NCBI GenBank assembly: GCA_965247525.1
Contig: OZ252015.1
Coordinates: 806,001-870,000 of the forward strand
Source: JAZKID01 sp965247525
GTDB taxonomy: Bacteria; Pseudomonadota; Alphaproteobacteria; Rhizobiales; UBA4765
DNA length: 64,000 bases
Direction: 5' to 3'
Below the pieces are notes generated by a model. It saw only the letters and a list, made by a program, of their open reading frames with translations, was not told where the DNA came from and searched no databases. Made by a program: the position numbers and the translations under genes. Below, in pieces: positions 16,467 to 25,625 of this stretch (position 1 is the stretch's first letter; every line of letters begins with the position of its first letter).

Positions 16467-17443
16467 TGCGTCATATTAGAAATTCTTTAAGTTTGAAATT
16501 ATCCCTAAAAGATTTTTTTGCGTCAGCGTGCAGCGATAACAGAGCTGTTGCCGCTGTTGAATTTGCACTTGTTCTGCCAGTGCTGGTTGCCATTTACCTG
16601 TGTACGGTTGAGATCACGCAAGCGATCTCTGCTCAAAGAAAAGTCGCAATTGCGTCAGGCACAATAGGAGATTTGACAGCCCAATATGCGTCAATGAACT
16701 TTGACAATATTAATTCCATTCTTCGAGCGTCAAATGCAGTGATGGGCGCTTTTAAAGTGAGCGAAGATAATAAGCTTAACGATATGTCTGCACGAATTAT
16801 CTCTGTTGAAATTGACAGCGGTGGAAATCCCCAAACAAAATGGGCTTGGGCATGGTCTGCGCATAACGGCGATAGCGATCACGGTGCTTATGATGACCTC
16901 TCGTCCCCTGAAAGCTCAACACTCGCTGACTCTGTTCCATCAGATTTAAAATCGCCGAACAGCTCAGTCATTGCCTCAGAAGTTGTCTACACTTACAAGT
17001 CACCCTTCAATTTTCTGTCTGGCTTTATCGATCCAGGTGGCCAAGGAATTCCTATTCGCCAGATTACTTACTTTCGTCCACGTCTCGTTGACTCCATACC
17101 CTTTGGCGCCAGTGTGGCTTCAACACCATGGCCGTTAGATCCTGACGCCCACTCAACACCAACCCAAGATGCGGCCTATACCGGCTTTGGACCGGAATAT
17201 ATGCTGATACCACGTAACGTTCAGCGTGACGGCGATTATACCAAACCACCCGGCGATTTGGTCAACGCTTGGAATTGCGGAACAACTGATCCTAGCTGTA
17301 ATCCAACTGGGCCTGGTGGCGGTGGTTATGGCGGTGGAGGTGGAGGTGGATGTTTTGCAGAACCTCCGAGCACAGAGGTTTATAACATCGCGATGCCAAC
17401 CAATCAATGTTATCGTAAAGAATACACGCCTGCCAAGCTGTGA
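16466..17443 (+). CDS. TadE/TadG-type pseudopilin
   Basis: A 325-residue protein with the pilin-like motif AVAAVEFALVLPVLVAIYLC near residues 28-47, followed by an extracytoplasmic domain and a Gly-rich stretch (GPGGGGYGGGGGGGCF) close to the C-terminus. It lacks the von Willebrand A domain found in large TadG proteins, so it is a short TadG/TadF-like subunit. The start at 16466 overlaps the tadE-like stop (TAATG); an ATG two codons upstream is also possible. Its stop overlaps the GTG of the next gene, so all three are probably one translational unit. Confidence 0.82.
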   Translation: MRHIRNSLSLKLSLKDFFASACSDNRAVAAVEFALVLPVLVAIYLCTVEITQAISAQRKVAIASGTIGDLTAQYASMNFDNINSILRASNAVMGAFKVSEDNKLNDMSARIISVEIDSGGNPQTKWAWAWSAHNGDSDHGAYDDLSSPESSTLADSVPSDLKSPNSSVIASEVVYTYKSPFNFLSGFIDPGGQGIPIRQITYFRPRLVDSIPFGASVASTPWPLDPDAHSTPTQDAAYTGFGPEYMLIPRNVQRDGDYTKPPGDLVNAWNCGTTDPSCNPTGPGGGGYGGGGGGGCFAEPPSTEVYNIAMPTNQCYRKEYTPAKL

Positions 17444-19200
17444 CCAAGATAGCTTCAAACCCGTGGATACAACTTACAAAAGTAAAATTATCTGCTTTTG
17501 GCGCCCTTTGTTTATTTAAAAATCATCCATCAAGTGTGAATGGCATTGCATTCCGCCTGCGCTATAAAATTCTGGCTTGCGTCCTTCTCAGCATTCTTTT
17601 GACCGAATTTGTCGTTGTTGGTTTCAGCTATGTCACCTGGACTCGTGACCAGATCAACCGCCTCGACGAAGAAACGCTTTTGATGCTGAAAGCCAATGTT
17701 GAGACAACGGCTTATCCTTCCGTCGAAGATGTTCTCAAAATGGGTGAAAGAATTGCCAGCTTTTCGGATGTTAAAGGCGGCAGCATTTATAATCGCCTTG
17801 GCGAAAAAATAGGCAGCTTTGGAAATGCTCCCTCCCTTTCCATATTGACGTTTCAGCGTGAAAACATCCGCCGCTATCTCTCGGACGACCGCAAAGAAAT
17901 GCAGGTTTTTTATCCTGCCGAAGCAACAGGATTTGCAAATTCACTTGTTGTCCGTATCGACGCATCAGGCGTGCCGGCAGTTCTCTGGATCCACCTTAAA
18001 GAAAAAGCACTCGCGACACTGGCCATCGGTTTTGTTGCGTCAATCTGTATTGTTTTTCTTTTGAGCTTTGCGATTATACGCCCTGCTCTTGCTCTTCGCG
18101 ATGCCGTGACGAGAGCAACAGACGATCCCAATCATGCCGACAGCGCAAGGCTCAACTGGAAACGCACGGATGAGTTTGGTGATGTAGCGCGCGCGCTCGA
18201 TCTATTGTTTACGACGGTCTCTGTCGTCTATCAGGAAGATCTGGCTGCAAGTCAGGAAGCAATGCACCGTTCAGAATTTGCGGTGATCATCTATGACGCC
18301 AATGATAATGTCATGAACGCCAACAGCGCCGCTTTGAAAATGTTTGGAGAACCAGACTTCAAAACATTTTCAAGACTGCAACAAAGCTTTATAACGCAAA
18401 TTGTTGACCGTGCGGCGCAGAATATCTCCCCATTGTCTATTCTTTCGGAAAAAAACGCTTTGCGCACCGTCAATGTTGCAACAAAGAATGGCATCAAACG
18501 CTGCATCATGAATGGTGTTATTGCGCGGCAGCGAAACGGTAATAAACTCAGAACGATCGTCACCTTTGTTGATATCAGCGCGCACAGCGTTGTCCAAAAT
18601 TCCCTGCAAAATCAAATCAACGCTTTGGTTGAACGCGATAGCCTTTTGCAGCGCCGGCAAAAAGAACTGCGCCATTTGTTTCATAGCTGCGCTACGTTTT
18701 TATCTTATCAAATGGCAGACTCGCAGCGTAGTCCCGCTGATGATACAACCATTGAACCGCCTTTGTGTCTTGTTGACCGCATTGTTTCCTCGTGGCAGCA
18801 AAAAAACACAAAAAACGGCTTGATCGAAGGCGTGACACAGCACGGCGTTCTTCCACCTGCTTTTGGAAGTGAGCAGGATCTGACAGCGCTGTTGGCTCAG
18901 GCGTTTATGTATGTTTACACGACAGCTGCGTTCGAAACACCTCGACTTGCGATTAGCGCGGCGCGCGTCGACGATAGTTTTACGCAATATACAGTGACTG
19001 AAGAAGATAGCGTCGCGCAAAAACCGCGGGCACGAGATGAAAGCCTCGTTGCAGGCGGGGCACTGGCCAAAGCAGGCCTTTACAAAATTGCCACCGCACT
19101 AGGTGGTGCTGTCGATGAAGCACGTCCGCGCCAGATTGTTTTCACGCTTCGCAGCGGCCAGTTCACTGACGTAAAAGCGCTCGGCAAACGCTCAGCCTAA
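17440..19200 (+). CDS. Degenerate membrane sensor kinase-like protein (HAMP-PAS)
   Basis: A 586-residue protein. There is a first membrane span (about 44-65), a periplasmic sensor region (66-188), a second span (191-214), a HAMP linker (about 212-268), a PAS-like domain (about 275-390: FAVIIYDANDNVMNANSAAL), a coiled-coil helix pair (about 390-430), and a C-terminal region placed like a HATPase domain. I see no H-box: LRHLFHSCATFL stands where it should be. There are also no clear N, G1 or G2 boxes. It is therefore probably a non-catalytic relative. The GTG start overlaps the stop of the TadG-like gene (GTGA), tying it to pilus expression. The ligand and partner are unknown. Confidence 0.7.
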   Translation: MTKIASNPWIQLTKVKLSAFGALCLFKNHPSSVNGIAFRLRYKILACVLLSILLTEFVVVGFSYVTWTRDQINRLDEETLLMLKANVETTAYPSVEDVLKMGERIASFSDVKGGSIYNRLGEKIGSFGNAPSLSILTFQRENIRRYLSDDRKEMQVFYPAEATGFANSLVVRIDASGVPAVLWIHLKEKALATLAIGFVASICIVFLLSFAIIRPALALRDAVTRATDDPNHADSARLNWKRTDEFGDVARALDLLFTTVSVVYQEDLAASQEAMHRSEFAVIIYDANDNVMNANSAALKMFGEPDFKTFSRLQQSFITQIVDRAAQNISPLSILSEKNALRTVNVATKNGIKRCIMNGVIARQRNGNKLRTIVTFVDISAHSVVQNSLQNQINALVERDSLLQRRQKELRHLFHSCATFLSYQMADSQRSPADDTTIEPPLCLVDRIVSSWQQKNTKNGLIEGVTQHGVLPPAFGSEQDLTALLAQAFMYVYTTAAFETPRLAISAARVDDSFTQYTVTEEDSVAQKPRARDESLVAGGALAKAGLYKIATALGGAVDEARPRQIVFTLRSGQFTDVKALGKRSA

Positions 19201-19205
19201 AAAGA

Positions 19206-19418
19206 TTATTTAAAACTGCGAAACTGCTTTACCAGCATACGCGGCGCACGCTGATCGTCATGCGGCAGAAAAAGTGACGCTGAGCTTGATCCGCGCAGGC
19301 CAAGTGTCACCAAAAGCCAAGGCAGCCCAATGACGCCAAAAATAAGAACAACATGCTCCAATACATTGAACGTCATCCAGCTGTGCAACAGATCGCTCAT
19401 CGCGTGAAGACTTGGCAT
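19206..19418 (-). CDS. Small single-span membrane protein, unknown function
   Basis: A 70-residue reading frame with one hydrophobic helix (VVLIFGVIGLPWLLVTLGL, about 23-41) and a basic C-terminus. AGGGAC lies just before the ATG. It sits tail to tail with the sensor-like gene, 5 bp between stops, and is divergent from phoR. No homology recognised. Its codon usage and ribosome-binding site support it, but its small size leaves doubt. Confidence 0.5.
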   Translation of the reverse strand: MPSLHAMSDLLHSWMTFNVLEHVVLIFGVIGLPWLLVTLGLRGSSSASLFLPHDDQRAPRMLVKQFRSFK

Positions 19419-19497
19419 GGACTGTCCCTATAGACTTTATTGAGAGTGCAAAGAAAAGTCTCGCCTATTATGGTAAAGGAACGCTAAACAGTATTCT

Positions 19498-20733
19498 ATG
19501 AAACGGTGGGCGCCTTTTATGACACTTGCACCATCAAGACCGCTGCTCCTTTGTGTTGCAGCTCTTTTTTTCACGGCTTTGTCTTTTTTTGACATTCCGT
19601 CCATCGCAATTGTGATTGCCGGCTTTGCTTTTGTGTTGGCATGCCTCGTTTTGATTCCGCACCCAACAAGTGATCCTTTGCCTGAGCGCATACCCGATAC
19701 AAAGGGCGAAGATGCCTTCCAAGCGCTTCTCGAAGCCCTTCCCGACGCTTTAATTGTCGTTACGGAAAAAGGAGATGTTGTTTGGTTTAATCAAAAAGCC
19801 AAGAATATTGCGCCGCAGCTTAGCGTATCGACGCCGCTGTCATTTGCACTTCGTAATCCTGCTATCAGCGACGCCATTCTGCGTGCCGCAAAAGGTGAAA
19901 CGACGACCATTGAAATTCGCCAAAATATTCCCGTCGATCAATGGACACAGCTCACCGCTGCAAGGTTTCAAAATAAGGGCAAAACAATGGTCTGCCTAAA
20001 TTTACGCGACGAAACAGCACAAAAGCAAAGCGAACGCATACGTGCCGATTTTGTTGCCAATGCAAGCCACGAGCTTCGAACACCTTTGGCTTCAATTTCA
20101 GGATTTATTGAAACCCTGCGCGGGGCGGCAAAGGATGACCCCGAAAGCCGCGTGCATTTTCTTGATATTATGCAAAGCCAAGCCGCGCGCATGTCGCGTC
20201 TTATTGATGATCTGCTGTCGCTGTCGCGCCTTGAACAGCACTTGCACATTACGCCAAATGACTCTGTCGACTTGGTGCTGGTGATTGCACAGGTTGTGGA
20301 AAGCCTCAGCGTTTTGGCAAACGAAAACAGTGTTGCTCTCCATTTCACCCCTGAAATACAGCAACTCAATATAACAGGCGCCCGTGACGAGCTTATCCGT
20401 GCGTTTGAAAACCTTATCGAGAACGCGATTAAATACGGCGAAAGCGGCAAAAAGGTAGAGATTGTTTTGAGTACTGATACACAAAATGCAAAAATTTCTA
20501 TCCGCGATTTTGGCGAAGGTATCGCAGCGCGCCATCTTCCAAGGCTAACAGAGCGGTTTTACCGTGTTGACGAAAGCCATTCGCGCGAGAAAGGCGGCAC
20601 TGGCCTTGGTCTGGCGCTGGTCAAGCATATTGTGAACCATCACAAGGGAAAAATGGATATTGAAAGTATGCTTGGAGAAGGCACAACTGTTACATTGCGT
20701 CTGCCAAAGAACGGCTTAAATCAGGCGTTTTGA
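19498..20733 (+). CDS. phoR: Phosphate regulon sensor histidine kinase PhoR
   Basis: A 411-residue kinase that phosphorylates PhoB under phosphate limitation. There are two close N-terminal spans (about 17-60), a PAS domain (about 78-165), and HisKA with the H-box FVANASHELRTPLASISGF (phospho-accepting His about 191). The HATPase has the N-box FENLIENAIKYG, the G1 region DFGEGI, and the G2 box GGTGLGLALV. It sits directly upstream of pstS, but the Pho box lies after it, so it may be expressed separately from the pst operon. Confidence 0.92.
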   Translation: MKRWAPFMTLAPSRPLLLCVAALFFTALSFFDIPSIAIVIAGFAFVLACLVLIPHPTSDPLPERIPDTKGEDAFQALLEALPDALIVVTEKGDVVWFNQKAKNIAPQLSVSTPLSFALRNPAISDAILRAAKGETTTIEIRQNIPVDQWTQLTAARFQNKGKTMVCLNLRDETAQKQSERIRADFVANASHELRTPLASISGFIETLRGAAKDDPESRVHFLDIMQSQAARMSRLIDDLLSLSRLEQHLHITPNDSVDLVLVIAQVVESLSVLANENSVALHFTPEIQQLNITGARDELIRAFENLIENAIKYGESGKKVEIVLSTDTQNAKISIRDFGEGIAARHLPRLTERFYRVDESHSREKGGTGLGLALVKHIVNHHKGKMDIESMLGEGTTVTLRLPKNGLNQAF

Positions 20734-20739
20734 CCTGCA

Positions 20740-20757
20740 ATGTCATTGAACTGTCAT
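20740..20757 (+). promoter_or_regulatory. Pho box (PhoB operator) of the pst operon
   Basis: TGTCAT-TGAAC-TGTCAT: two perfect direct repeats of the PhoB half-site TGTCAT at 11-bp period, as in the CTGTCATAAATCTGTCAT consensus. It lies 53 bp before the pstS start, the expected place to replace a -35 element. PhoB is encoded at the end of the same gene run, implying positive feedback through pstSCAB-phoU-phoB. Confidence 0.9.
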
Positions 20758-20810
20758 ATTACTGGCCTAGCGGATGCATGAACCGGAACATTTAAGCTTT
20801 TGAGGATTGT

Positions 20811-21830
20811 ATGAAACACGCTTTACCTGCTGCCTGCCTCCTCGCATTTCTGGTCCCCTGTGCGTCGGCACTTGCGCGCGATCGTTTGCAGATCACAGGG
20901 TCTTCAACTGTTTTTCCATTTACAACAGCTGTTGCTGAACGCTTTGGCCAGACGTCAGGCAAAACGCCGATTGTTGAATCAACAGGCACAGGTGGCGGCG
21001 TAAAGCTTTTTTGCAATGGTGTTGGTGATGCAACGCCTGACATTGTCGATGCGTCGCGCCGCATCAAAAAATCTGAATATGACGAATGCAAAAAGAACGG
21101 CGTCACGCCTATCGAAGTTAAAATTGGATATGACGGTATCGTTGTTGCGACGTCGAAAAGTTCCAAATTGAAATCTTTGACATTGGAGCAGCTCTATCTT
21201 GCTCTTGCCGCTGACACGCCGGGCAAAGACGGCAAGCTTGCAAAAAACACAGCGCAAAACTGGTCTGATATTGCCTCTGACCTTCCATCCACGCCGATCC
21301 GCGTATTGGGACCTCCTCCCACCTCCGGCACGCGCGACAGCTTCAATGAGCTTGCTTTGCTTGCCGGCTGCGAAGCAGCCCAAAAACGTTTAAATATCAA
21401 AATCGATAAAGATCAGTGCCAACGTATCCGCGATGACGGTCGCTATGTGGAGAGCGGCGAGAATGACAATATCATCGTGCAAAAATTAAGCACCGATGAA
21501 ACCTCGGTCGGCGTTTTCGGCTATTCGTTTTTGGAAGAAAATCAGGGAACGATCAATGGCCTGCAAATTAACGGTGAAGACGATACGTCTGAAAACATCA
21601 CATCAGGCAAATATCCGCTGTCCCGATCGCTCTACATTTACGTTAAGAAAGAACATGTCGGCCTGACACCGGGATTACAGGAATTTATTACAACCTACAC
21701 GTCTGACGAAGCAACGGGCGATGAAGGTTATCTTGCCGAAAAAGGGCTTATTCCTCTGCCCGTAGCTGAGCATAAAATCAGCATTGAAACGGCAAAAAGC
21801 CTGCCTGCAATGCTTGTTGAAGGCTTGTAA
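20811..21830 (+). CDS. pstS: Periplasmic phosphate-binding protein PstS
   Basis: A 339-residue protein with a signal peptide (about 1-23, cleaved after CASALA) and the PBP-like fold. It carries the PstS phosphate-site segments ITGSSTVFPFTTAVAERF, ESTGTGGGVKLFC and DIVDASRRI, and PPTSGTRDSF in the second lobe. It delivers phosphate to PstCA. GAGGA precedes the ATG. It is first gene after the Pho box. The sequence belongs to the large PstS type that keeps three cysteines in the C-terminal half. Confidence 0.95.
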   Translation: MKHALPAACLLAFLVPCASALARDRLQITGSSTVFPFTTAVAERFGQTSGKTPIVESTGTGGGVKLFCNGVGDATPDIVDASRRIKKSEYDECKKNGVTPIEVKIGYDGIVVATSKSSKLKSLTLEQLYLALAADTPGKDGKLAKNTAQNWSDIASDLPSTPIRVLGPPPTSGTRDSFNELALLAGCEAAQKRLNIKIDKDQCQRIRDDGRYVESGENDNIIVQKLSTDETSVGVFGYSFLEENQGTINGLQINGEDDTSENITSGKYPLSRSLYIYVKKEHVGLTPGLQEFITTYTSDEATGDEGYLAEKGLIPLPVAEHKISIETAKSLPAMLVEGL

Positions 21831-21860
21831 AAACATGGCTGTTCTGCGCATCTGCGGCTA

Positions 21861-23234
21861 ATGGGTCTTTATGTTCTTTTCCTGATCGTTCTTGTCGGCG
21901 CCGCATTTGTTTGGGGCCGCCAGCATGCGCTCGCATTGGTTGAACGACCGCGTCAGCTCCACTCGCTTCCTCGAATTTATGGCATCTGGCTGGCGTTAAC
22001 GACAACGCTACCGTCCTTTATTCTGCTTGCTGTTTATGCGCTTCTTCATCCGCTCATTCTTCAACATATTGTTTTTCAAAAACTTGGGACAGCGTTAGAA
22101 AATTTAAGCCTGCCACAGCGCGGCGCGTTGTGGAGTGACATCAAATTATTGGCAACCGGCAGCGCTGCAAACTTTCCTGATGCGCTGCGATCAAGCGGTG
22201 CAATGCTTTATGTTCATTATGACAGAATGGCACTTATGGCGCTGAGCGCCGTTTTAGTCATACTGATTTTTGGCGGCTTTGCATTTGGCTGGTCTAGGAT
22301 CAAACCGCAGTTTCGTGCGCGCCACCGTGTTGAAACGTTTTTAAAAGTTTTGCTATTCCTGTCATCAGGCGTTGCCGTGCTGACGACATTGGGAATTGTT
22401 TTGTCGTTGATTGGTGAATCCGTTCGGTTTTTCTCCGTTGTCTCGCCCGTCGACTTTCTGTTCGGCCTGAACTGGACGCCTCAGCAAATGGCATTTCGCG
22501 CAGACCAAGTCGGCGGCACCGCAGCCTTTGGCATCGTCCCGCTGATTACCGGAACGCTGTTAATCACATGTATCGCAATGCTGGTGGCAGCGCCGCTTGG
22601 CTTGATGGCCGCGATCTATCTGACTGAATATGCAAGTCCGCGCTTTCGCAGCGTCGGCAAACCCGTGCTTGAATTGCTCGCCGGCATTCCAACCGTTGTC
22701 TACGGGTTTTTTGCGGCGCTTACAGTTGCGCCTTTAATCCGTGATTTTGGCCAGAGCCTGCATCTTGATGTTTCTTCGGAAAGTGCACTGGCCGCTGGCC
22801 TCGTCATGGGCATTATGATCGTGCCGTTCGTGTCATCCCTGTCTGACGATGTCATCAATGCCGTGCCGCAATCGCTGCGCGACGGATCGATGGGGCTTGG
22901 CGCCACCCATTCTGAAACCATCCGTCATGTGGTTCTGCCTGCCGCCCTGCCCGGCATTGTTTCGGCGCTGCTTTTGGCTATCAGCCGCGCAATTGGCGAA
23001 ACGATGATCGTGCTGATGGCCGCAGGGCTTGCGGCAAACTTGACATTTAATCCACTGAACGCTGTCACCACCTTTACGGTGCAGATCGGCACGCTTCTCA
23101 CCGGCGATCAGGAGTTTGATAGCCCAAAAACCTTATCGGCCTTCGCGCTTGGGCTTGTTCTTTTCACGATGACGCTCATTCTTAATCTCATCGCTTTGCG
23201 CGTCGTTAAAAGTTATAGCGAGCGTTACGAATGA
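21861..23234 (+). CDS. pstC: Phosphate ABC transporter permease PstC
   Basis: A 457-residue permease, longer than E. coli PstC (319) because of an N-terminal extension of about 150 residues with extra membrane spans, as is usual in Rhizobiales. The core has the binding-protein-dependent permease signature with the EAA-type loop SLRDGSMGLGATHSETIRHV, and ends in spans near ALGLVLFTMTLILNLIAL. The stop overlaps the pstA start (ATGA). Confidence 0.93.
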   Translation: MGLYVLFLIVLVGAAFVWGRQHALALVERPRQLHSLPRIYGIWLALTTTLPSFILLAVYALLHPLILQHIVFQKLGTALENLSLPQRGALWSDIKLLATGSAANFPDALRSSGAMLYVHYDRMALMALSAVLVILIFGGFAFGWSRIKPQFRARHRVETFLKVLLFLSSGVAVLTTLGIVLSLIGESVRFFSVVSPVDFLFGLNWTPQQMAFRADQVGGTAAFGIVPLITGTLLITCIAMLVAAPLGLMAAIYLTEYASPRFRSVGKPVLELLAGIPTVVYGFFAALTVAPLIRDFGQSLHLDVSSESALAAGLVMGIMIVPFVSSLSDDVINAVPQSLRDGSMGLGATHSETIRHVVLPAALPGIVSALLLAISRAIGETMIVLMAAGLAANLTFNPLNAVTTFTVQIGTLLTGDQEFDSPKTLSAFALGLVLFTMTLILNLIALRVVKSYSERYE

Positions 23235-24763
23235 GCCTTGCTACGCATACATCGCCGCTTGCTCGTAAACGATTGCGCAAAAGATATGCGGCTGAAACAC
23301 GCTTCCGCCTGTTTGGCCTTGCGGCGCTGTTGATCGCTTTCAGCTTTCTGGCGTTCTTCCTTGTAAACATTACGCGGCAAGCGATACCGGCTTTCTTTCA
23401 GCATTACCTTGTGGCCGTGCCTGACCTGTCCAAAACAGGATTGATCGCAAATGCGACTGCAACTGCAGTTAAAACAGCAAGCTATGATAGCGCGGTGCAT
23501 GACACGCTGCAGCGCCTGTTTCCTGAAGTGACTGACAAAAAAGACAAACGCTCGCTCAACGGTCTTTTGTCGTCCGGCGCGCCTTTGGTTTTGCGCAACG
23601 CCGTAGTTAAAACACCGGCACTTTTGGCCACACCGATGCAAGTGTCATTGCCGCTCAATGATGCCGCAGATCTTTTCCTGAAAAACAAAAATGCAATGCA
23701 GATTGTGCTCTCACCAGGCGATCTCACAATCATGCGCGATGGCGCAAGTGCGGTACTTACATCAACAGATGATAAAATTTTCGACGCCGCCGCAACCCTT
23801 CTGTCACAAGGCGGATCGGCGCTGGTGAAAGCGGGCGGCGGTTACATCAAATTGAAAGTGGCACAAGGCGCGACGGCCAGCGGCGATGTGTTAATGGCGC
23901 CGGCAAGCGACGGCGTTTTTACACATTCAAGCTGGTCGCTTCAATTGCTGAATGAGCCTGAAGCGCAAAGAAAACTGAAAGACAGTGGGGTTGCCTATCT
24001 GGATTCGCTGAAAGACCGCGGATTTATAGAGCAACATATTTCGCGTGAATTTTTCACCCTTGGCGCCAGCCGCGAATCTGAAATGGCAGGTGTTTTTGCC
24101 GCATTGATCGGCTCGATCCTGACCTTGCTGGTCACCCTTGCGGCGTCTTTCCCGATCAGCGTTGCGGCTGCCGTTTATCTCGAACAATTTGCCCCTAAAA
24201 ACCGTTTCACCGACCTGATCGAAGTCAACATCAACAATCTGGCAGCCGTTCCGTCGATTATCTTCGGGCTTTTGGGACTAGCCGTATTTCTCAACATGTT
24301 CGGCATGCCGCGCTCAGCACCGATTGTCGGCGGCCTTGTGTTGGCACTGATGACCATGCCCGTCATTATTATCGCGTCACGCGCCGCATTGCGCGCCGTT
24401 CCCCCTTCGGTCAAAGAAGCCGCTTTGGGACTTGGCGCCTCGCACATGCAGGCGGTTTTTCATCATGTATTGCCGCTGGCCATTCCCGGCATTCTCACAG
24501 GCACGATTTTAGGCACCGCACGCGCGCTCGGTGAAACCGCACCATTGCTTCTTATCGGCATGGTGGCGTTCGTGGTCGACCCGCCCAAAGGGCTTGGCGA
24601 TGCCGCAACGCTTCTTCCCGTTCAAATCTTTATGTGGAACGATTTTCCTGAAATCGGCTTTCAGCAAAAGACCGCGGCTGCTATTCTGGTCCTGCTCGTT
24701 TTTCTCGGGCTGATGAATTTAGCCGCCGTGGTGCTTCGCCGCCGGTTCGAGCGGCGGTGGTAG
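23231..24763 (+). CDS. pstA: Phosphate ABC transporter permease PstA
   Basis: A 510-residue permease. The N-terminal span (about 33-55) is followed by a long periplasmic region (about 60-280) absent from E. coli PstA but found in alphaproteobacteria. The transport core has VYLEQFAPKNRFTDLIEVNI, NLAAVPSIIFGLLGL and the EAA loop SVKEAALGLGASHMQAVFHHV. It pairs with PstC to form the channel. Confidence 0.93.
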   Translation: MSLATHTSPLARKRLRKRYAAETRFRLFGLAALLIAFSFLAFFLVNITRQAIPAFFQHYLVAVPDLSKTGLIANATATAVKTASYDSAVHDTLQRLFPEVTDKKDKRSLNGLLSSGAPLVLRNAVVKTPALLATPMQVSLPLNDAADLFLKNKNAMQIVLSPGDLTIMRDGASAVLTSTDDKIFDAAATLLSQGGSALVKAGGGYIKLKVAQGATASGDVLMAPASDGVFTHSSWSLQLLNEPEAQRKLKDSGVAYLDSLKDRGFIEQHISREFFTLGASRESEMAGVFAALIGSILTLLVTLAASFPISVAAAVYLEQFAPKNRFTDLIEVNINNLAAVPSIIFGLLGLAVFLNMFGMPRSAPIVGGLVLALMTMPVIIIASRAALRAVPPSVKEAALGLGASHMQAVFHHVLPLAIPGILTGTILGTARALGETAPLLLIGMVAFVVDPPKGLGDAATLLPVQIFMWNDFPEIGFQQKTAAAILVLLVFLGLMNLAAVVLRRRFERRW

Positions 24764-24771
24764 GACAGAGT

Positions 24772-25605
24772 ATGACACCGACAACGGCACGATTTACCAG
24801 CGCGGCCTTGCTTGCCTCCGACAACCAGCCTGACCCGGCAAAACCTGTCATCATGAAAATGCAGGGACGCAACGTCAATGTATTTTACGGCACGAAACAG
24901 GCGCTATTTGATGTCAATCTCGATATTCGCCAGAACTGCGTGACGGCTCTGATCGGCCCTTCAGGCTGTGGCAAGTCCACTTTTCTGCGCTGCCTTAATC
25001 GCATGAATGATACAGTCGCCAGCTGCAGAGTGAGCGGCCAGATTACATTGGGCGATGTTGATATTTACGCTGATGACATTGATGTTGTTGAACTTCGCGC
25101 GCGTGTCGGCATGGTGTTTCAAAAGCCCAATCCGTTTCCAAAATCCATTTTCGAAAATGTCGCTTATGGGCCGCGCCTTCATGGTCTTGCCGCCAACAAA
25201 AGCGAGCTTGATCATCTTGTTGCCGAAAGCCTTGAAAAAGCTGGCCTTTGGAATGAGGTAAAAGACCGGCTCGCCGAGCCTGGCACCAGCCTTTCTGGCG
25301 GCCAGCAGCAGCGCCTTTGTATTGCCCGCGCCATTGCGACAAAGCCTGAAGTGATTTTGATGGACGAGCCCTGCTCCGCGCTCGACCCGATTGCAACCGC
25401 GCGTATCGAAGAACTGATCAGCGAACTCAGCATCAACTACACCATCGTTCTTGTGACCCATTCAATGCAGCAGGCGGCGCGCGTGTCGCAGCGCACAGCA
25501 TTTTTCCATCTCGGCATTCTCGTCGAGGAAGGCGAGACAGGGCAGATTTTCACGAACCCGCGTGAGAAGAAAACACAAGATTATATTACTGGCCGGTTCG
25601 GATAG
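24772..25605 (+). CDS. pstB: Phosphate ABC transporter ATPase PstB
   Basis: A 277-residue ATPase. Walker A is GPSGCGKSTFLRCLNRMND, the Q-loop region GMVFQKPNPFPKSIFENVAYG is diagnostic for PstB, the ABC signature is LSGGQQQR, and Walker B is EVILMDEPCSALDP, followed by the switch His in VTHSM. The ATG at 24772 is preferred because AGGACAG precedes it; an in-frame GTG at 24757 overlaps the pstA end. Confidence 0.95.
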   Translation: MTPTTARFTSAALLASDNQPDPAKPVIMKMQGRNVNVFYGTKQALFDVNLDIRQNCVTALIGPSGCGKSTFLRCLNRMNDTVASCRVSGQITLGDVDIYADDIDVVELRARVGMVFQKPNPFPKSIFENVAYGPRLHGLAANKSELDHLVAESLEKAGLWNEVKDRLAEPGTSLSGGQQQRLCIARAIATKPEVILMDEPCSALDPIATARIEELISELSINYTIVLVTHSMQQAARVSQRTAFFHLGILVEEGETGQIFTNPREKKTQDYITGRFG

Positions 25606-25625
25606 CGGCTTAGAGGAGCATATTT

